Positions 29,201 through 38,486 of a DNA stretch of 64,000 nt are shown piece by piece. Positions within the stretch are counted from its first letter, which is position 1. The number at the start of each line of letters is the position of its first letter. The notes under the pieces were generated by a model. That model was not told the origin of the DNA. It saw only the letters and a list, made by a program, of their open reading frames with translations, and ran no database searches. Source of the DNA: Burkholderiaceae bacterium. GTDB lineage: Bacteria; Pseudomonadota; Gammaproteobacteria; Burkholderiales; Burkholderiaceae_C. The translations under genes and the position numbers were made by a program. Location of the stretch: the NCBI GenBank assembly GCA_019745555.1, contig JAIESX010000034.1, positions 1-64,000 of the forward strand, in the 5' to 3' direction.

Positions 29201-29983
29201 ATGATCGCCAGATCCGACCTGATCGAGGGCATGGCCAAGGGCATGGCCGTGCTGGAAAGTTTTGACACCGAGCGCCAGCGTCTCAATGCCACGCTGGCCG
29301 CCCAGCGCGCCGGCATCACGCGCGCAGCCGCGCGCCGGCATCTGCTGACCCTGGCTCATCTGGGCTATCTGGAAACCGATGGCAGCTGGTTCTGGCTCTC
29401 GAGCAAGGTGCTGCGTTTTTCCGGCAGCTACCTGGCGACCTCCCGCCTCCCGCGGGCCCTGCAGCCCACGCTGGAGCGCCTGGCCATGCAGACCGGCGAG
29501 TCGTTCTCGGCGGTGGTGCTCAACGGCGACGAGGTGGTGATCGTGGCACGCAGCAGCGACGTGCGCCGTACCGGCGCCGAGGGCCTGCCGCAGGTGCTGG
29601 CCTACGGCCTGCACCTGGGCGCACGCCTGCCGGCCCACGCCACATCCACGGGCCGCGTGCTGCTGGCGGCGCTGCCCAAAGCCGACTTCAACGCCTGGCT
29701 CAAGGGCCGGCTGCTGGGGCGCCTGACCATGCACACGGTGACCGAAGCACGCGCCTTCCGCGCCCTGATCGAGCAGGTGCGGCGCGAGGACTTCTGCCTG
29801 AGCACCGAGGAGCACGAGCTCGGCGTCCACGCCCTGGCCGTTCCCCTGCGCAATGCCCAGGGGGGCACGGTGGCGGCGCTCAATGTGGTGGCGGCCACCT
29901 CGCGCCTGTCCGGGGCGGCCATGCAGCGCGACCTGCTGCCCTTGCTCTGGGAAGCGGCGAGGGAAGTACGTTCCCTGCTCTGA
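29201..29983 (+). CDS. pobR: IclR-family regulator, PobR/PcaU type
   Basis: 260 residues. N-terminal winged helix (MAVLESFDTERQRLNATLAA, GITRAAARRHLLTLAHLGYL) and a C-terminal IclR effector domain (ALQPTLERLAMQTGESFSAV, HATSTGRVLLAALP, EEHELGVHALAVPLRN). The divergent position next to pobA and the shared operator make it the likely 4-hydroxybenzoate-responsive activator of pobA. The symbol is by context and family; related PcaR/PcaU proteins cannot be excluded. Confidence 0.87.
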   Translation: MIARSDLIEGMAKGMAVLESFDTERQRLNATLAAQRAGITRAAARRHLLTLAHLGYLETDGSWFWLSSKVLRFSGSYLATSRLPRALQPTLERLAMQTGESFSAVVLNGDEVVIVARSSDVRRTGAEGLPQVLAYGLHLGARLPAHATSTGRVLLAALPKADFNAWLKGRLLGRLTMHTVTEARAFRALIEQVRREDFCLSTEEHELGVHALAVPLRNAQGGTVAALNVVAATSRLSGAAMQRDLLPLLWEAAREVRSLL

Positions 29984-30099
29984 TTTCTGTGTGCAATTGC
30001 AACAGTTCGCTGCGATCCGGGAGACGTCCGGGGCTTCGGTATATAGTGCCTGAGGTTTTGCTGTCCCCCCGATTCATCACGCGCAAACAAGGAGCATCC

Positions 30100-30324
30100 A
30101 TGAAACGACTGTCCCTTTTCGTCGCCCTGGCTCTGGCCCTGCCCGGCGTCTGGGCCCAGGTCAAGCCCTGCGAGGAACTCAAGGCCGAGATCGCGGCGAA
30201 GATCGATGCCAACGGCGTCACCAACTACACGCTGGAGATCGTGCCCAACGAGCAGGTCGGCGACCGCAAGGTGGTGGGCAGCTGCGAGGGTGGCACCAAG
30301 AAGATCGTCTACGTGCGCAACTGA
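30100..30324 (+). CDS. DUF1161 periplasmic protein
   Basis: 74 residues. A signal peptide (MKRLSLFVALALALPGVWA, cleaved near residue 19) precedes a 55-residue mature protein with the family pattern CEELKAEIAAKIDANGVTNY and VVGSCEGGTKKIVYVRN. The two cysteines probably form a disulfide. GGAG lies 6 nt before the ATG; an upstream in-frame start is ignored because it would bury the signal peptide. Function is unknown. A strong terminator follows. Confidence 0.85.
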   Translation: MKRLSLFVALALALPGVWAQVKPCEELKAEIAAKIDANGVTNYTLEIVPNEQVGDRKVVGSCEGGTKKIVYVRN

Positions 30325-30350
30325 GCCCGGCACTCGGGACACCCTCCGAC

Positions 30351-30373
30351 AAGCCGCCTCCGGGCGGCTTTTT
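30351..30373 (+). terminator. Intrinsic terminator of the DUF1161 gene
   Basis: Stem AAGCCGCC / GGCGGCTT with loop TCCG and a T-run, 26 nt after the stop. Confidence 0.9.
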
Positions 30374-30390
30374 CTTTGAGGCGGCGGCCG

Positions 30391-30406
30391 TGGATTTACA
30401 AATCCA
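30391..30406. promoter_or_regulatory. Inverted repeat TGGATTT-AC-AAATCCA
   Basis: Perfect 7-bp arms around AC, lying 49 nt upstream of the hypothetical gene at 30455 and after a terminator. The 16-nt dyad without a T-run suits a protein-binding site in that promoter. Confidence 0.4.
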
Positions 30407-30454
30407 TACCAAACGGCCACGCGGGCGATACAGGTCCCTGCAGAATCGGTCCTC

Positions 30455-31045
30455 ATGTTCTCCCTGTTCCGCAAACGACCCAGCGCCCCCGAGACGGTCA
30501 TGCTGACCGCCAAGGGCACACGGCGCATGAGCCTCGAAGAGCGCATGGCCTTTCGCCGTGAGCTGGCTGAGCAGGTGGTGCGCGAAACCCTGCAGGAGCT
30601 GGCCGTGCGCGGCACCGACTACAGCCTGCGTCTCATGCCGCTCGATCCCCGCCACCACCGCTACATCGTGATGCTCGACGTCGCGCCGGGCTTTGCGCCC
30701 AGCCAGCGCGGCCAGGCCGCCACCGAGAGCGAGGTCGAGTCGCGCATCCGTCGCAACGCCTACGAGCGCTACGGCCTGAGTCTGGAGGGTATCTACTGGC
30801 GAGCCGGTGCCCAGCAGCAGGCGGCCTTCGAGCGCCGCGGCAGCGACCGCACCGGCAGCAGCCCGACGCTGGCGCAGGAAGGGCTGCGTCCCTGGGAGCT
30901 GGTGTCGGAAGAGGAAAAGCAGGCGCTGATGGAGGCCATCCGCGAAGGCGGCGAGCTACCGGTGCTGCATGTGGGCGAACTCGAGTACCTGACCGACATG
31001 GCGCCGCTTGACGCTCCGCAGGGGGGCGAGCGCCGCCGACGCTAG
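30455..31045 (+). CDS. Conserved-looking hypothetical protein (196 aa)
   Basis: Soluble, charged protein beginning MFSLFRKRPSAPETVMLTAK. The middle holds a beta segment (YSLRLMPLDPRHHRYIVMLD) flanked by long helices (LEERMAFRRELAEQVVRETL; SEVESRIRRNAYERYGLSLE). The C-terminal part is acidic and ends in an Arg cluster. No signal peptide, membrane segment or recognised motif. Codon usage matches its neighbours. It is convergent with rlhA, 15 nt between stops. Confidence 0.72.
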   Translation: MFSLFRKRPSAPETVMLTAKGTRRMSLEERMAFRRELAEQVVRETLQELAVRGTDYSLRLMPLDPRHHRYIVMLDVAPGFAPSQRGQAATESEVESRIRRNAYERYGLSLEGIYWRAGAQQQAAFERRGSDRTGSSPTLAQEGLRPWELVSEEEKQALMEAIREGGELPVLHVGELEYLTDMAPLDAPQGGERRRR

Positions 31046-31060
31046 ACGGCGGCCGTGGTC

Positions 31061-33049
31061 TCAGTCCAGCGTGATGGGTTCGGGACGGGTGCGGTAGAAC
31101 TTCAGCGGTATTTCCTGCGCCTCGCGCGCGGCCTGGTTCAGCACCGATTTCTTGATCTTGCCCACGACGTGCATCTCGCAGGGCTTGCAGTCGAAGCGCA
31201 GCGTGAGCTTTTCCTTGCCGTTGATCAGCGTCAGCGGCTCGGCCCGCACCGTGCCCTGCACACCCGTGACACCCTTGGCCTGCTTGGGGCAGAGGCTGAG
31301 CGAAAAGCGCACACAGTGCTTGGTGATCATGAGGCTGACTTCACCTTCCTCCTCATGGCTCTCGTAGGCCGCAGCGATGACTTTCACGCCGTGCCTCGCG
31401 TAGAAGTCACGGGCCTTCTCGTTGTAGACGTTGGCCAGGTAGCTCAGCGTGTCCTCGGGGTAGGCCACGGGCGGCTCCACCGGCTTGGCACGCGGCGGGC
31501 GCATATAGGCGGCGGCGCGCGCCGCTTCCAGCACGGCCACGGCATCGCGGCGCAGCTGGTTGAGCGTGGAGGCGGGGATGAACCAGGGCTGGGCCAGGGC
31601 CAGCGTGATGTCGATGGGCTCGAAAATGGTCGTGCCGAAGCGGCCCAGCTGTTCACGCAGCGTGGCCTCGGCCTGGGACGGGTTGCGCGCGGCCTCCTTG
31701 GCGGCAGGGACGGTGGCCTGCCCGGTGTGGCCGTCTTCGTCGGTCAGCTGCAGCGCGAAGCCATCGCTCGTTTCCTGCAGGCTGGCCCAGACGCCGATGC
31801 GGCGATCGCTGGATTTCTTCTCCAGCATGCGCACCCAGTTCATGTCGCGGTTGCGGTTGAGTTCGGTGCCCTTGCGCAGGTCCTTGAGGCTGCTGATCGG
31901 GTCCTTGGGCCAGACGCGCCAGCTGTCGACCGACATGGCGCCGGCCGGCTCGGCGCGGTTGATGGCCAGGCCCACGAGCTCCTTCTGCAGGTCGTAGTAG
32001 CACAGGCCGTCGCCGTTGTGCAGCACGGTACCGGGCTCGGTGACGGTGAGTTCGACGAAATCGGGGCCGACCTTGGTGACGTAGCCCAGATGGCGGCCCG
32101 GGTTCTTGGGCGTGTCGAAGGCGCCGATGTCTTCCTTGCGGCCCTGCACGAAGTAGTCGGTGAACTCGCGGTTGAAGTTCTGGTCCGGGTCGGGCGTGAA
32201 GGTGAACGTTGTCTTGCCGCTGGAGGCGCGAGCCAGTTCGGGGCGCTGCTCCAGCAGCTCGTCGAAGAGCCTGCGGTAGTGCGCCGTGATGTTCTTGACG
32301 TAGGCCAGATCCTTGTAGCGGCCCTCGATCTTGAAGCTACGGATACCGGCGTCCACCAGGGCGGCGAGGTTCTCGCTCTGGTTGTTGTCCTTCATCGAGA
32401 GCACGTGCTTGTCGTGGGCGACGAAGCGGCCCTGGCTGTCCTGCACCTGGTAGGGCAGGCGGCAGGCCTGCGAGCAGTCGCCGCGGTTGGCGCTGCGCCC
32501 GGTGTGGGCGTGACTGATGTAGCACTGTCCGCTGTAGGCGACACAGAGCGCCCCGTGGATGAAGAACTCCAGCGTGCAGTGCGTATGGGCGCGGATGGCC
32601 TGGATCTGCTGCAGCGTGAGCTCGCGTGCCAGCACGATCTGGCTCAGGCCCGCGTCCTGCAGGAAGCGGGCCTTCTCGGGCGTGCGGATGTCGGTCTGGG
32701 TGCTGGCGTGCAGCTGGATGGGAGGCAGGTCGATCTCGAGCAGGCCCATGTCCTGGATGATCATGGCATCGACGCCAGCGTCATAGAGCTGCCAGGCCAG
32801 CTTGCGGGCGGGTTCGAGCTCGTCGTCGCGCAGGATGGTGTTGAGCGTGACGAAGATGCGGCTGTTGTAGCGGTGGGCGTGCTGCACCAGGCGGGCGATG
32901 TCCTGCACCGAGTTGTCGGCCGTGGCGCGGGCGCCGAAGGAGGGGCCGCCGATGTAGATGGCGTCGGCGCCGTGGTTGATGGCCTCGATGCCGATGTCGG
33001 CCGTGCGGGCCGGCGACAGGAGTTCGAGCTGGTAATCGGGAATCGACAT
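31061..33049 (-). CDS. rlhA: 23S rRNA 5-hydroxycytidine C2501 synthase (U32 peptidase family)
   Basis: 662 residues, the length of E. coli RlhA (YdcP, 653) rather than the shorter TrhP. The U32 family core is obvious: ELLSPARTADIGIEAINHGA, FGARATADN, and the signature FFIHGALCVAYSGQCYIS with the following Cys pair (GDCSQACRLPY), which supply Fe-S cluster ligands in the family. The C-terminal DUF3656-type extension (ca. 390-660) is present. RlhA hydroxylates C2501 of 23S rRNA and depends on prephenate in E. coli. It is the last gene of a leftward unit with the binding-protein and MBL-fold genes. Confidence 0.87.
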   Translation of the reverse strand: MSIPDYQLELLSPARTADIGIEAINHGADAIYIGGPSFGARATADNSVQDIARLVQHAHRYNSRIFVTLNTILRDDELEPARKLAWQLYDAGVDAMIIQDMGLLEIDLPPIQLHASTQTDIRTPEKARFLQDAGLSQIVLARELTLQQIQAIRAHTHCTLEFFIHGALCVAYSGQCYISHAHTGRSANRGDCSQACRLPYQVQDSQGRFVAHDKHVLSMKDNNQSENLAALVDAGIRSFKIEGRYKDLAYVKNITAHYRRLFDELLEQRPELARASSGKTTFTFTPDPDQNFNREFTDYFVQGRKEDIGAFDTPKNPGRHLGYVTKVGPDFVELTVTEPGTVLHNGDGLCYYDLQKELVGLAINRAEPAGAMSVDSWRVWPKDPISSLKDLRKGTELNRNRDMNWVRMLEKKSSDRRIGVWASLQETSDGFALQLTDEDGHTGQATVPAAKEAARNPSQAEATLREQLGRFGTTIFEPIDITLALAQPWFIPASTLNQLRRDAVAVLEAARAAAYMRPPRAKPVEPPVAYPEDTLSYLANVYNEKARDFYARHGVKVIAAAYESHEEEGEVSLMITKHCVRFSLSLCPKQAKGVTGVQGTVRAEPLTLINGKEKLTLRFDCKPCEMHVVGKIKKSVLNQAAREAQEIPLKFYRTRPEPITLD

Positions 33050-33080
33050 CCCGTGATTATCCCAGCCCGAGGCTTTTTCG

Positions 33081-33809
33081 TCAGGCGCTGGCGGGTGCCA
33101 CGGCCGCGCCCTCGATGCGGTGACGCTCCAGGGCCTGGGCCACGAAGCCGCTGGCTTTCATTTCCTCGACAAAAGCCCTCAGATAGCCGACGCCGGCCTC
33201 ACCGCGCACCCGCGGCGTGCCCATGGCCTGTTCGATCGCCATGAAGCGACCGTCGAGCACACGCAGGCCGGGGTGCTGGCGGGCGGCAGCCTCCAGCGGC
33301 TGACGGATACCGGCCGCCACCTCAAGGTTTTCCTGCAGGAAATGGTCGACGACGGCGTTCGAGCCCGGCGCGTTGGACAGCGTGGCCTGTTTCAGGGTAC
33401 GGCGCAGGAACAGGTCGTAGGCACTGCCCGGAGCAACCGCGACGCGCACGCCCGGACGATCCACCTCTTCATTCACCCGGATCGGCGAATCCTGACGCAC
33501 GAGGTAGGCGCCTTCGATGAGCACATAGGGCGCGGTGTAGGCCACGTCCTGGCCACGCAGGGGGTCGATGGCCACGAAGGCCACATCCATCTGGTCGGCC
33601 TTGAGGGCTTCCACCACCTTGCCCGCGGCCTCAAAGGTGACCAGCGCCAGGCCCACGCCCAGGCGGCGCGCCAGTTCCCGGGCCAGGTCGACGGAGACGC
33701 CGGTCGGCTGCTGCGTGGCCGGGTCGCGGTGGGCGAGGATGGGATTGCCGAAATTGATGGCGGCACGCAGGGTGCCGCCGGGGACGAGTGCTTGCAGGTG
33801 GTCGGGCAT
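33081..33809 (-). CDS. SBP_bac_3-type solute-binding domain protein without signal peptide
   Basis: 242 residues matching family 3 (amino-acid-type) binding proteins: RAAINFGNPILAHRD, GVSVDLARELARRLGVGLAL, MDVAFVAIDPLRGQDVAYTA and AVAPGSAYDLFLRR. No signal peptide or lipobox is present at the chosen start, which is fixed by a TGATG overlap with the MBL-fold gene. So it may be cytoplasmic, perhaps an enzyme or sensor that reuses the fold. No permease gene is adjacent. Alternatively the true N-terminus is longer and translated from a non-ATG codon inside the upstream gene. Confidence 0.8.
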   Translation of the reverse strand: MPDHLQALVPGGTLRAAINFGNPILAHRDPATQQPTGVSVDLARELARRLGVGLALVTFEAAGKVVEALKADQMDVAFVAIDPLRGQDVAYTAPYVLIEGAYLVRQDSPIRVNEEVDRPGVRVAVAPGSAYDLFLRRTLKQATLSNAPGSNAVVDHFLQENLEVAAGIRQPLEAAARQHPGLRVLDGRFMAIEQAMGTPRVRGEAGVGYLRAFVEEMKASGFVAQALERHRIEGAAVAPASA

Positions 33810-34642
33810 CAGAAATCCACTTTTTCTCCGGGCTGGACCTTGAGCATCTTGTTCGCCTCGCTGCCCAGGGCTGCGGCGAACTCCTCGGGCGTGCCACGCA
33901 GCACCGGGATGGTGCCGTAGTGGATGGGCAGGGCGTACCTGGGCTTGAGGTAGTTCTTCACGGCGTAGGCGGCGTCCGTCGGGCTCATGACGAAGTGGCC
34001 GCCGATCGGGATGAGCACGAGGTCGGGCTTGTAGTACTCGCCGATGAACTTCATGTCGCCGAAGAGCCCCGTGTCGCCCATGTGGTAGACCTTGAAGCCA
34101 TTCTCCATCTCGACGATGAAGCCCACGGGCTCGCCGCCGACATGCACCTCGTCCCGGGTGGTGGCCGGGTTCTTCCAGACGTACTCGGAGGAATGCTCGG
34201 CCCGGGTCGCGGTGATCTTCACACCGCCGGGCCCGAAGGGCTGGATGGTGCCGCCCTTGCCGAAGCGCGGCGACAGGTCCATGGGCAGCACGCCCAGGGT
34301 GCTCAGGGTCTGGTTCAGGCCAGCCGGGCCGTACAGCGGCACCTTGTGCATCCGGGCCAGGTCGGGTGCGTCGGCGATGTGGTCGAAGTGGCCGTGCGTG
34401 ACCAGCACCAGATCGACCTTGCCCAGGGCCTCGAGCTGCTTGAAGCTGGCCGGCGTCTTGGGGTTGGTGCGCAGCCAGGGATCGATGACCATGACCTTGC
34501 CGCCGGGCGTGGTGATGCGCACGCTGGCCTGGCCCAGCCAGAGCACTTCGGTCTTGCCAGCCTGCGCGGCGGCGCCCGCGGAGACAGCCAGCAGCAGGGC
34601 TGCGAGGGAGGAGGGGATCAACCGGGTCCAGAGCTTGCGCAT
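33809..34642 (-). CDS. Exported metallo-beta-lactamase-fold hydrolase (UlaG-like)
   Basis: 277 residues. A signal peptide (MRKLWTRLIPSSLAALLLAV..., cleaved near AAAQA, residue 27) is followed by an MBL domain. VLWLGQASVRI opens the fold, and the metal site is His83, His85, Asp87 and His88 (VTHGHFDHIA); further ligands are in the AEHSSE and MGDTGLF regions. It resembles UPF0173/UlaG-like metal-dependent hydrolases, but with export to the periplasm. Substrate unknown. AAGGAG is 6-7 nt before the ATG. Stop overlaps the next gene. Confidence 0.88.
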   Translation of the reverse strand: MRKLWTRLIPSSLAALLLAVSAGAAAQAGKTEVLWLGQASVRITTPGGKVMVIDPWLRTNPKTPASFKQLEALGKVDLVLVTHGHFDHIADAPDLARMHKVPLYGPAGLNQTLSTLGVLPMDLSPRFGKGGTIQPFGPGGVKITATRAEHSSEYVWKNPATTRDEVHVGGEPVGFIVEMENGFKVYHMGDTGLFGDMKFIGEYYKPDLVLIPIGGHFVMSPTDAAYAVKNYLKPRYALPIHYGTIPVLRGTPEEFAAALGSEANKMLKVQPGEKVDF

Positions 34643-34734
34643 GGGGTGCTCCTTGAAGTCGGACAGGATGAGCCGATTGGACACAGCACAGCGCGCAACG
34701 TCAAGCGAACCAGCCCCCGGTGCCGCCATGACGC

Positions 34735-34758
34735 AAAAAAACGCGGCCGAGGCCGCGT
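34735..34758 (-). terminator. Intrinsic terminator after the parvulin gene
   Basis: Stem ACGCGGC / GCCGCGT with loop CTCG on the minus strand, followed by a seven-base U-tract. It ends the selO-msrB-yciB-bolA-parvulin transcript. Confidence 0.9.
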
Positions 34759-34780
34759 CTTGCCGTGGACTGGCCGGGAC

Positions 34781-35566
34781 TTACTCGATCTTGGCCTTCG
34801 CGCGCAGGTCTTCCTGGAACTTCATGAGTTTCTGCTGGCCGAGCTGCTGGGCGATCTGGGGCTTGATCTCGTCCAGCTTGGGCAGCTGGGCTTCACGCAC
34901 GTCGTCCAGGCGGATCACATGCCAGCCGAACTGCGTCTGCACCGGCGTCTCGGTGGTCTTGCCCTTGGTCAGGGCGACCATCGCGTCGGAGAACTCCTTG
35001 ACGTAGTTGCCCGGCGCGGCCCAGTCCAGGTCGCCGCCATTGGCGCCCGAGCCCGGGTCCTTGGACTGCTTCTTGGCGATGGCGTCGAACTTGGCGCCCT
35101 TCTTGAGCTGCGCGATGATGGCCTTGGCCTCGGCTTCCTTCTCGACCAGGATGTGGCGGGCGCGGTATTCCTTGCCGCTGTTGGCGGCGACGAACTTGTC
35201 GTACTCGGCCTGGATCTCGGCATCGGTCACGGGGTTGTTCTTCTGGAAGCTGGCCACGAGGTCACGGATCAGCAGCGAGTCGCGCGTGAACTCCATCTGC
35301 GCCTTGAACTCCGCGCTGGCGTCCAGGCCCTGCTTCTGGGCTTCCTGCACCAGCAGTTCACGGTCGACCACGGCCTTCTTGAGCTCTTCCATCATCTCGG
35401 GCGTGATCTGGCGGCCCGAGCGGGCGAACTGCTGGGCCAGCGCATCGACACGCGCCAGCGGGATGGGCTTGCCGTTGACCACGGCCAGGTTCTGGGCCTG
35501 GGCCGGCACAGCCAGGGCGCCCAGCAGGGTGGCGGCCGCCAGGGCCGGAAGAATCAGCTTTTTCAT
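34781..35566 (-). CDS. Periplasmic parvulin-type peptidyl-prolyl isomerase
   Basis: 261 residues. Signal peptide (MKKLILPALAAATLLGALAV, cleaved after AQA). A SurA-like N-terminal helical region (about 30-130) precedes one PpiC/rotamase domain: EYRARHILVEKEAEAKAIIA, GGDLDWAAPGNYVKEFSDAM, QTQFGWHVIRLDD. It should help fold outer-membrane or secreted proteins. Two adjacent ATGs exist; I prefer the second because AGGA is 6 nt before it. It closes a five-gene operon typical of Burkholderiales. Confidence 0.91.
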   Translation of the reverse strand: MKKLILPALAAATLLGALAVPAQAQNLAVVNGKPIPLARVDALAQQFARSGRQITPEMMEELKKAVVDRELLVQEAQKQGLDASAEFKAQMEFTRDSLLIRDLVASFQKNNPVTDAEIQAEYDKFVAANSGKEYRARHILVEKEAEAKAIIAQLKKGAKFDAIAKKQSKDPGSGANGGDLDWAAPGNYVKEFSDAMVALTKGKTTETPVQTQFGWHVIRLDDVREAQLPKLDEIKPQIAQQLGQQKLMKFQEDLRAKAKIE

Positions 35567-35609
35567 CATGGATCCTAGGAGGACGGAAAGGGAAATCGGT
35601 GTGAGCAGA

Positions 35610-35885
35610 CTACGAGAGCGTTTCGATGGCGATGGCATGCACGCCCTGGGCGATGAAATCTTGCAGCGCATCATACACAAGGCGATGCCGCGCCACGCGT
35701 GACAGATCTGTAAACAAAGGTGTCGCAATGCGCACCCGGAAATGGGTGCCCCAGCCCGTGCCGTTGGCCCCGGCATGGCCGGCGTGGGCGGCGCTTTCGT
35801 CGATGACTTCGAGCTGCGTGGGCCGCAGGCGTTCGCGCAGCCGCTCGGCCATGCGGCCCGCCAGTTCCTGCTCCGGGACGCTCAT
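35610..35885 (-). CDS. BolA-family protein
   Basis: 91 residues with the BolA fold: [20 protein letters not shown], a Gly/Asn-rich loop, [20 protein letters not shown] and [20 protein letters not shown]. The loop is the site where a partner glutaredoxin helps hold a 2Fe-2S cluster in this family. The start overlaps the YciB stop (ATGA). Likely role: Fe-S trafficking or stress morphology, as for other BolA proteins. Confidence 0.9.
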   Translation of the reverse strand: MSVPEQELAGRMAERLRERLRPTQLEVIDESAAHAGHAGANGTGWGTHFRVRIATPLFTDLSRVARHRLVYDALQDFIAQGVHAIAIETLS

Positions 35886-36415
35886 GTGGGATCGGACTTG
35901 AGATGGCGGGCGATGTACAGGCCCTGGCCGATGATGAAGACCAGAGGGAACACATAGCCCCAGAGCTTGAAGTTGACCCATGTCTCGGTACTGTAGAAGG
36001 CCGCCACATAGCCGTTGAGTGCGGCCATGAAGGCGCAGTAGGCGATCCAGGCCAGGTTCAGGCGCAGCCAGACGCCACCGGGAAGCTCCAGCTGGCTGCC
36101 CAACAGGATCTGCAGGAAGTTCTTGCGCCAGATCCAGAGCGCCAGGGCCAGGGCCAGGGCCATGGCGCCGTAGAGCACGGTGGGCTTCCACTTGATGAAG
36201 CGCTCGTCCTGCAGGAAGAGGGTGAGCGCGCCGAAGACCAGGATCAGCAGCAGGGTGACCTTGTGCATGGTCTGCAGCTTGCGGTCGATGGCATAGATCA
36301 GGACCATCTGGAGCACGGTGGCCGCCATGAGCACGCCCGTGGCGACGTAGATGTCGTAGAACTTGTAGGCGCCGAAGAACAGCAGCAGAGGAAAGAAGTC
36401 GATCAGGAGTTTCAT
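35882..36415 (-). CDS. yciB: Septation protein A / YciB-family membrane protein
   Basis: 177 residues, five hydrophobic segments, starting [20 protein letters not shown], the invariant family opening. Conserved interior: [40 protein letters not shown], then the terminal [20 protein letters not shown]. YciB is an inner-membrane protein linked to cell-envelope synthesis and septation. Upstream in-frame ATG ignored because the family begins at this Met. Overlaps bolA by 4 nt. Confidence 0.93.
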   Translation of the reverse strand: MKLLIDFFPLLLFFGAYKFYDIYVATGVLMAATVLQMVLIYAIDRKLQTMHKVTLLLILVFGALTLFLQDERFIKWKPTVLYGAMALALALALWIWRKNFLQILLGSQLELPGGVWLRLNLAWIAYCAFMAALNGYVAAFYSTETWVNFKLWGYVFPLVFIIGQGLYIARHLKSDPT

Positions 36416-36455
36416 GGCGGCAGGCAATGCAGCCCGCATTATCGCGGGCGGCGCC

Positions 36456-36863
36456 TCAGTCCTTGTGTTCGATGGCGGCCGAGTTGATGCAGTAGCGCAG
36501 GCCCGTGGGGGCAGGGCCGTCCTCGAACACATGGCCCAGGTGGGCGCCGCACTGCGCGCAGACGGTTTCGACGCGGATCATGCCGTGGCTGGTGTCGCGC
36601 CGCTCCTCGATGGCGTGGGGCTGCGCCGGTTCGTAGAAGCTGGGCCAGCCGCAGCCGGCGTCGAACTTCGTGTCGGCCTCGAAGAGACGGGCACCGCAGC
36701 AGATGCAGCTGTAGTGGCCGGGTTTCCAGAAATCGGCATACCGGCCGGTGAACGGCCGCTCGGTGGCGGCGTGGCGCGTGACCTGGTAGGCGCCGGGCTC
36801 GGCCTGCTTGGCGGCCAGCAGGGCTTTCCATTCTTCGGCGGTTTTCTGGATGGTGTAGTTCAT
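36456..36863 (-). CDS. msrB: Peptide methionine (R)-S-oxide reductase
   Basis: 135 residues. Zinc-site cysteine pairs are at [11 protein letters not shown] and [12 protein letters not shown], conserved [10 protein letters not shown] lies between them, and the catalytic Cys is in [10 protein letters not shown]. Reduces methionine-R-sulfoxide in proteins; cytoplasmic since no signal is present. It starts 4 nt after the selO stop, without a good ribosome binding site of its own, so translation is probably coupled. Confidence 0.95.
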   Translation of the reverse strand: MNYTIQKTAEEWKALLAAKQAEPGAYQVTRHAATERPFTGRYADFWKPGHYSCICCGARLFEADTKFDAGCGWPSFYEPAQPHAIEERRDTSHGMIRVETVCAQCGAHLGHVFEDGPAPTGLRYCINSAAIEHKD

Positions 36864-36867
36864 GGTG

Positions 36868-38361
36868 TCAGGAAGAGCAGCTGATCTCGATGGAGGCGGC
36901 CCAGTCGGGCGGGAAGCCGGCTTCGGCCTCATGGCCGGGGTGTTCGTCAAAGGGATGTTCCAGCAGGACCAGAAGTTTCGCCACGCCCGAGTAATCCTTC
37001 TCGCGGGCCTGGCGGATGGCCAGCTCACCCAGGTGGTTGCGCAGCACGAACTTGGGGTTGACGGCGAGCATGCCGGCCGCGGCCGCCCGTGTGTCCTCCA
37101 GCGCCAGCCGTGCTTCGTAGCGGCCCAGCCAGGCGTCGAAAGCGGCACGGTCGACGAACAGGTCGCGCACCGCATTTGCGCCACCGCCGGCTGCGTAGTG
37201 GCTCAGACGGCGCCAGAAGATGGTGTGATCCGTCTTCTCCTGTGCCAGCAGGCGCAGGGTGTCCTCGACCAGTTCGCGGTCGCCGGTCTCCTGGCGCTGC
37301 AGCCCCAGTTTGGTGCGCAGCCGGGCCTCGAGCTCGGCGGGGTAGCGCGTGCGGTAGCTCTCCAGCGCCGCCAGGGCCAGCTCCTGCTCACCGATCAGGG
37401 GCAGCAGGGCCTGGCCCAGGCAGAAGAGGTTCCAGTAGGCGATATTGGGCTGGCGTGCAAAGGCGTAGCGGCCCTGGGTGTCGGAGTGGTTGCAGATGTG
37501 GGCCGGGTCGTAGCCGTCGAGGAACTGGAAGGGGCCGTAGTCCAGGGTCAGACCCAGGATGCTCATGTTGTCGGTGTTCATCACGCCGTGGCAAAAGCCC
37601 ACGGCCTGCCACTGAGCCAGCAGGGCGGCGGTCTTTTCGCTCACGGCTTCGAGCAGGGCGGCGTAGGCGTTGCCCCCGAACTTCTCCGTGGTCCGGCACG
37701 CGGGGTAATAACTGTCGATCACGAAGTCGGCCAGGCGGCGCAGTTCCTCCGGGCGGTCGTTGGCAGCGAAGTGCTCGAAGTGCCCGAAGCGGATGAAGCT
37801 GGGCGCCACGCGCGTGACCACGGCTGCGGTCTCGATCTCCTCGCGGCGTACGGGCGCGTCCGAGCCCGTGACACAGAGCGCGCGCGTGGTGGGGATGCCC
37901 AGGCCGTGCATGGCTTCGCTGCAGAGAAACTCCCGGATAGAAGAGCGCAGCACCGCCCGGCCGTCGCCCATGCGGGAATAGGGTGTGCGCCCCGCGCCCT
38001 TGAGCTGGATCTCCAGGCCGCCCGCGGTCTCGCCCAGCAGCAGGGCCCGGCCGTCACCCAGCTGGCCAGCCCAGACGCCGAACTGGTGGCCGCTGTAGAC
38101 CGTGGCCACCGGCTGGCTGCCGGCCAGCGGCCGGTTGCCGCTGAGTGCCTGCAGCAGTTCGTCCGAGCGGACCCAGTCGGACGGCAGGCCCAGCAGCTCG
38201 CCCACCGCGCGACTCTGGCCCACCCAATAGGGAGCGGGCAGGTGCTGCGGGGGCAGGGCGGTGTGGAAGGCCGGACCGAGCGCGGCGTAACGGTTGACCC
38301 AGGTCAAACCGCTGGCCATGGCGGCGGCTTGATCCTGGACGGCATCGATGGCGAGGGACAT
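36868..38361 (-). CDS. selO: SelO-family protein adenylyltransferase (YdiU)
   Basis: 497 residues with the pseudokinase-fold signatures: [60 protein letters not shown], then the catalytic-loop region [20 protein letters not shown]. The C-terminus is SCSS, the bacterial counterpart of the Cys/Sec-Ser-Ser end. SelO transfers AMP to Ser, Thr or Tyr of target proteins during oxidative stress. The start gives [11 protein letters not shown]; farther upstream the frame runs into the divergent promoter region. It heads the operon with msrB, a fitting partner for a redox role. Confidence 0.93.
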   Translation of the reverse strand: MSLAIDAVQDQAAAMASGLTWVNRYAALGPAFHTALPPQHLPAPYWVGQSRAVGELLGLPSDWVRSDELLQALSGNRPLAGSQPVATVYSGHQFGVWAGQLGDGRALLLGETAGGLEIQLKGAGRTPYSRMGDGRAVLRSSIREFLCSEAMHGLGIPTTRALCVTGSDAPVRREEIETAAVVTRVAPSFIRFGHFEHFAANDRPEELRRLADFVIDSYYPACRTTEKFGGNAYAALLEAVSEKTAALLAQWQAVGFCHGVMNTDNMSILGLTLDYGPFQFLDGYDPAHICNHSDTQGRYAFARQPNIAYWNLFCLGQALLPLIGEQELALAALESYRTRYPAELEARLRTKLGLQRQETGDRELVEDTLRLLAQEKTDHTIFWRRLSHYAAGGGANAVRDLFVDRAAFDAWLGRYEARLALEDTRAAAAGMLAVNPKFVLRNHLGELAIRQAREKDYSGVAKLLVLLEHPFDEHPGHEAEAGFPPDWAASIEISCSS

Positions 38362-38486
38362 GCTGGCATTGTCACGCAGAGGACGTAGGCCGGTCCCGAT
38401 CAGGGGCTTACCCTCAGTGGAAAGGCCTCGGGCTTGCGCCATACTGGCAGCGAATACCACGAGCCATAAGAAGAGGAGACCTGTCC

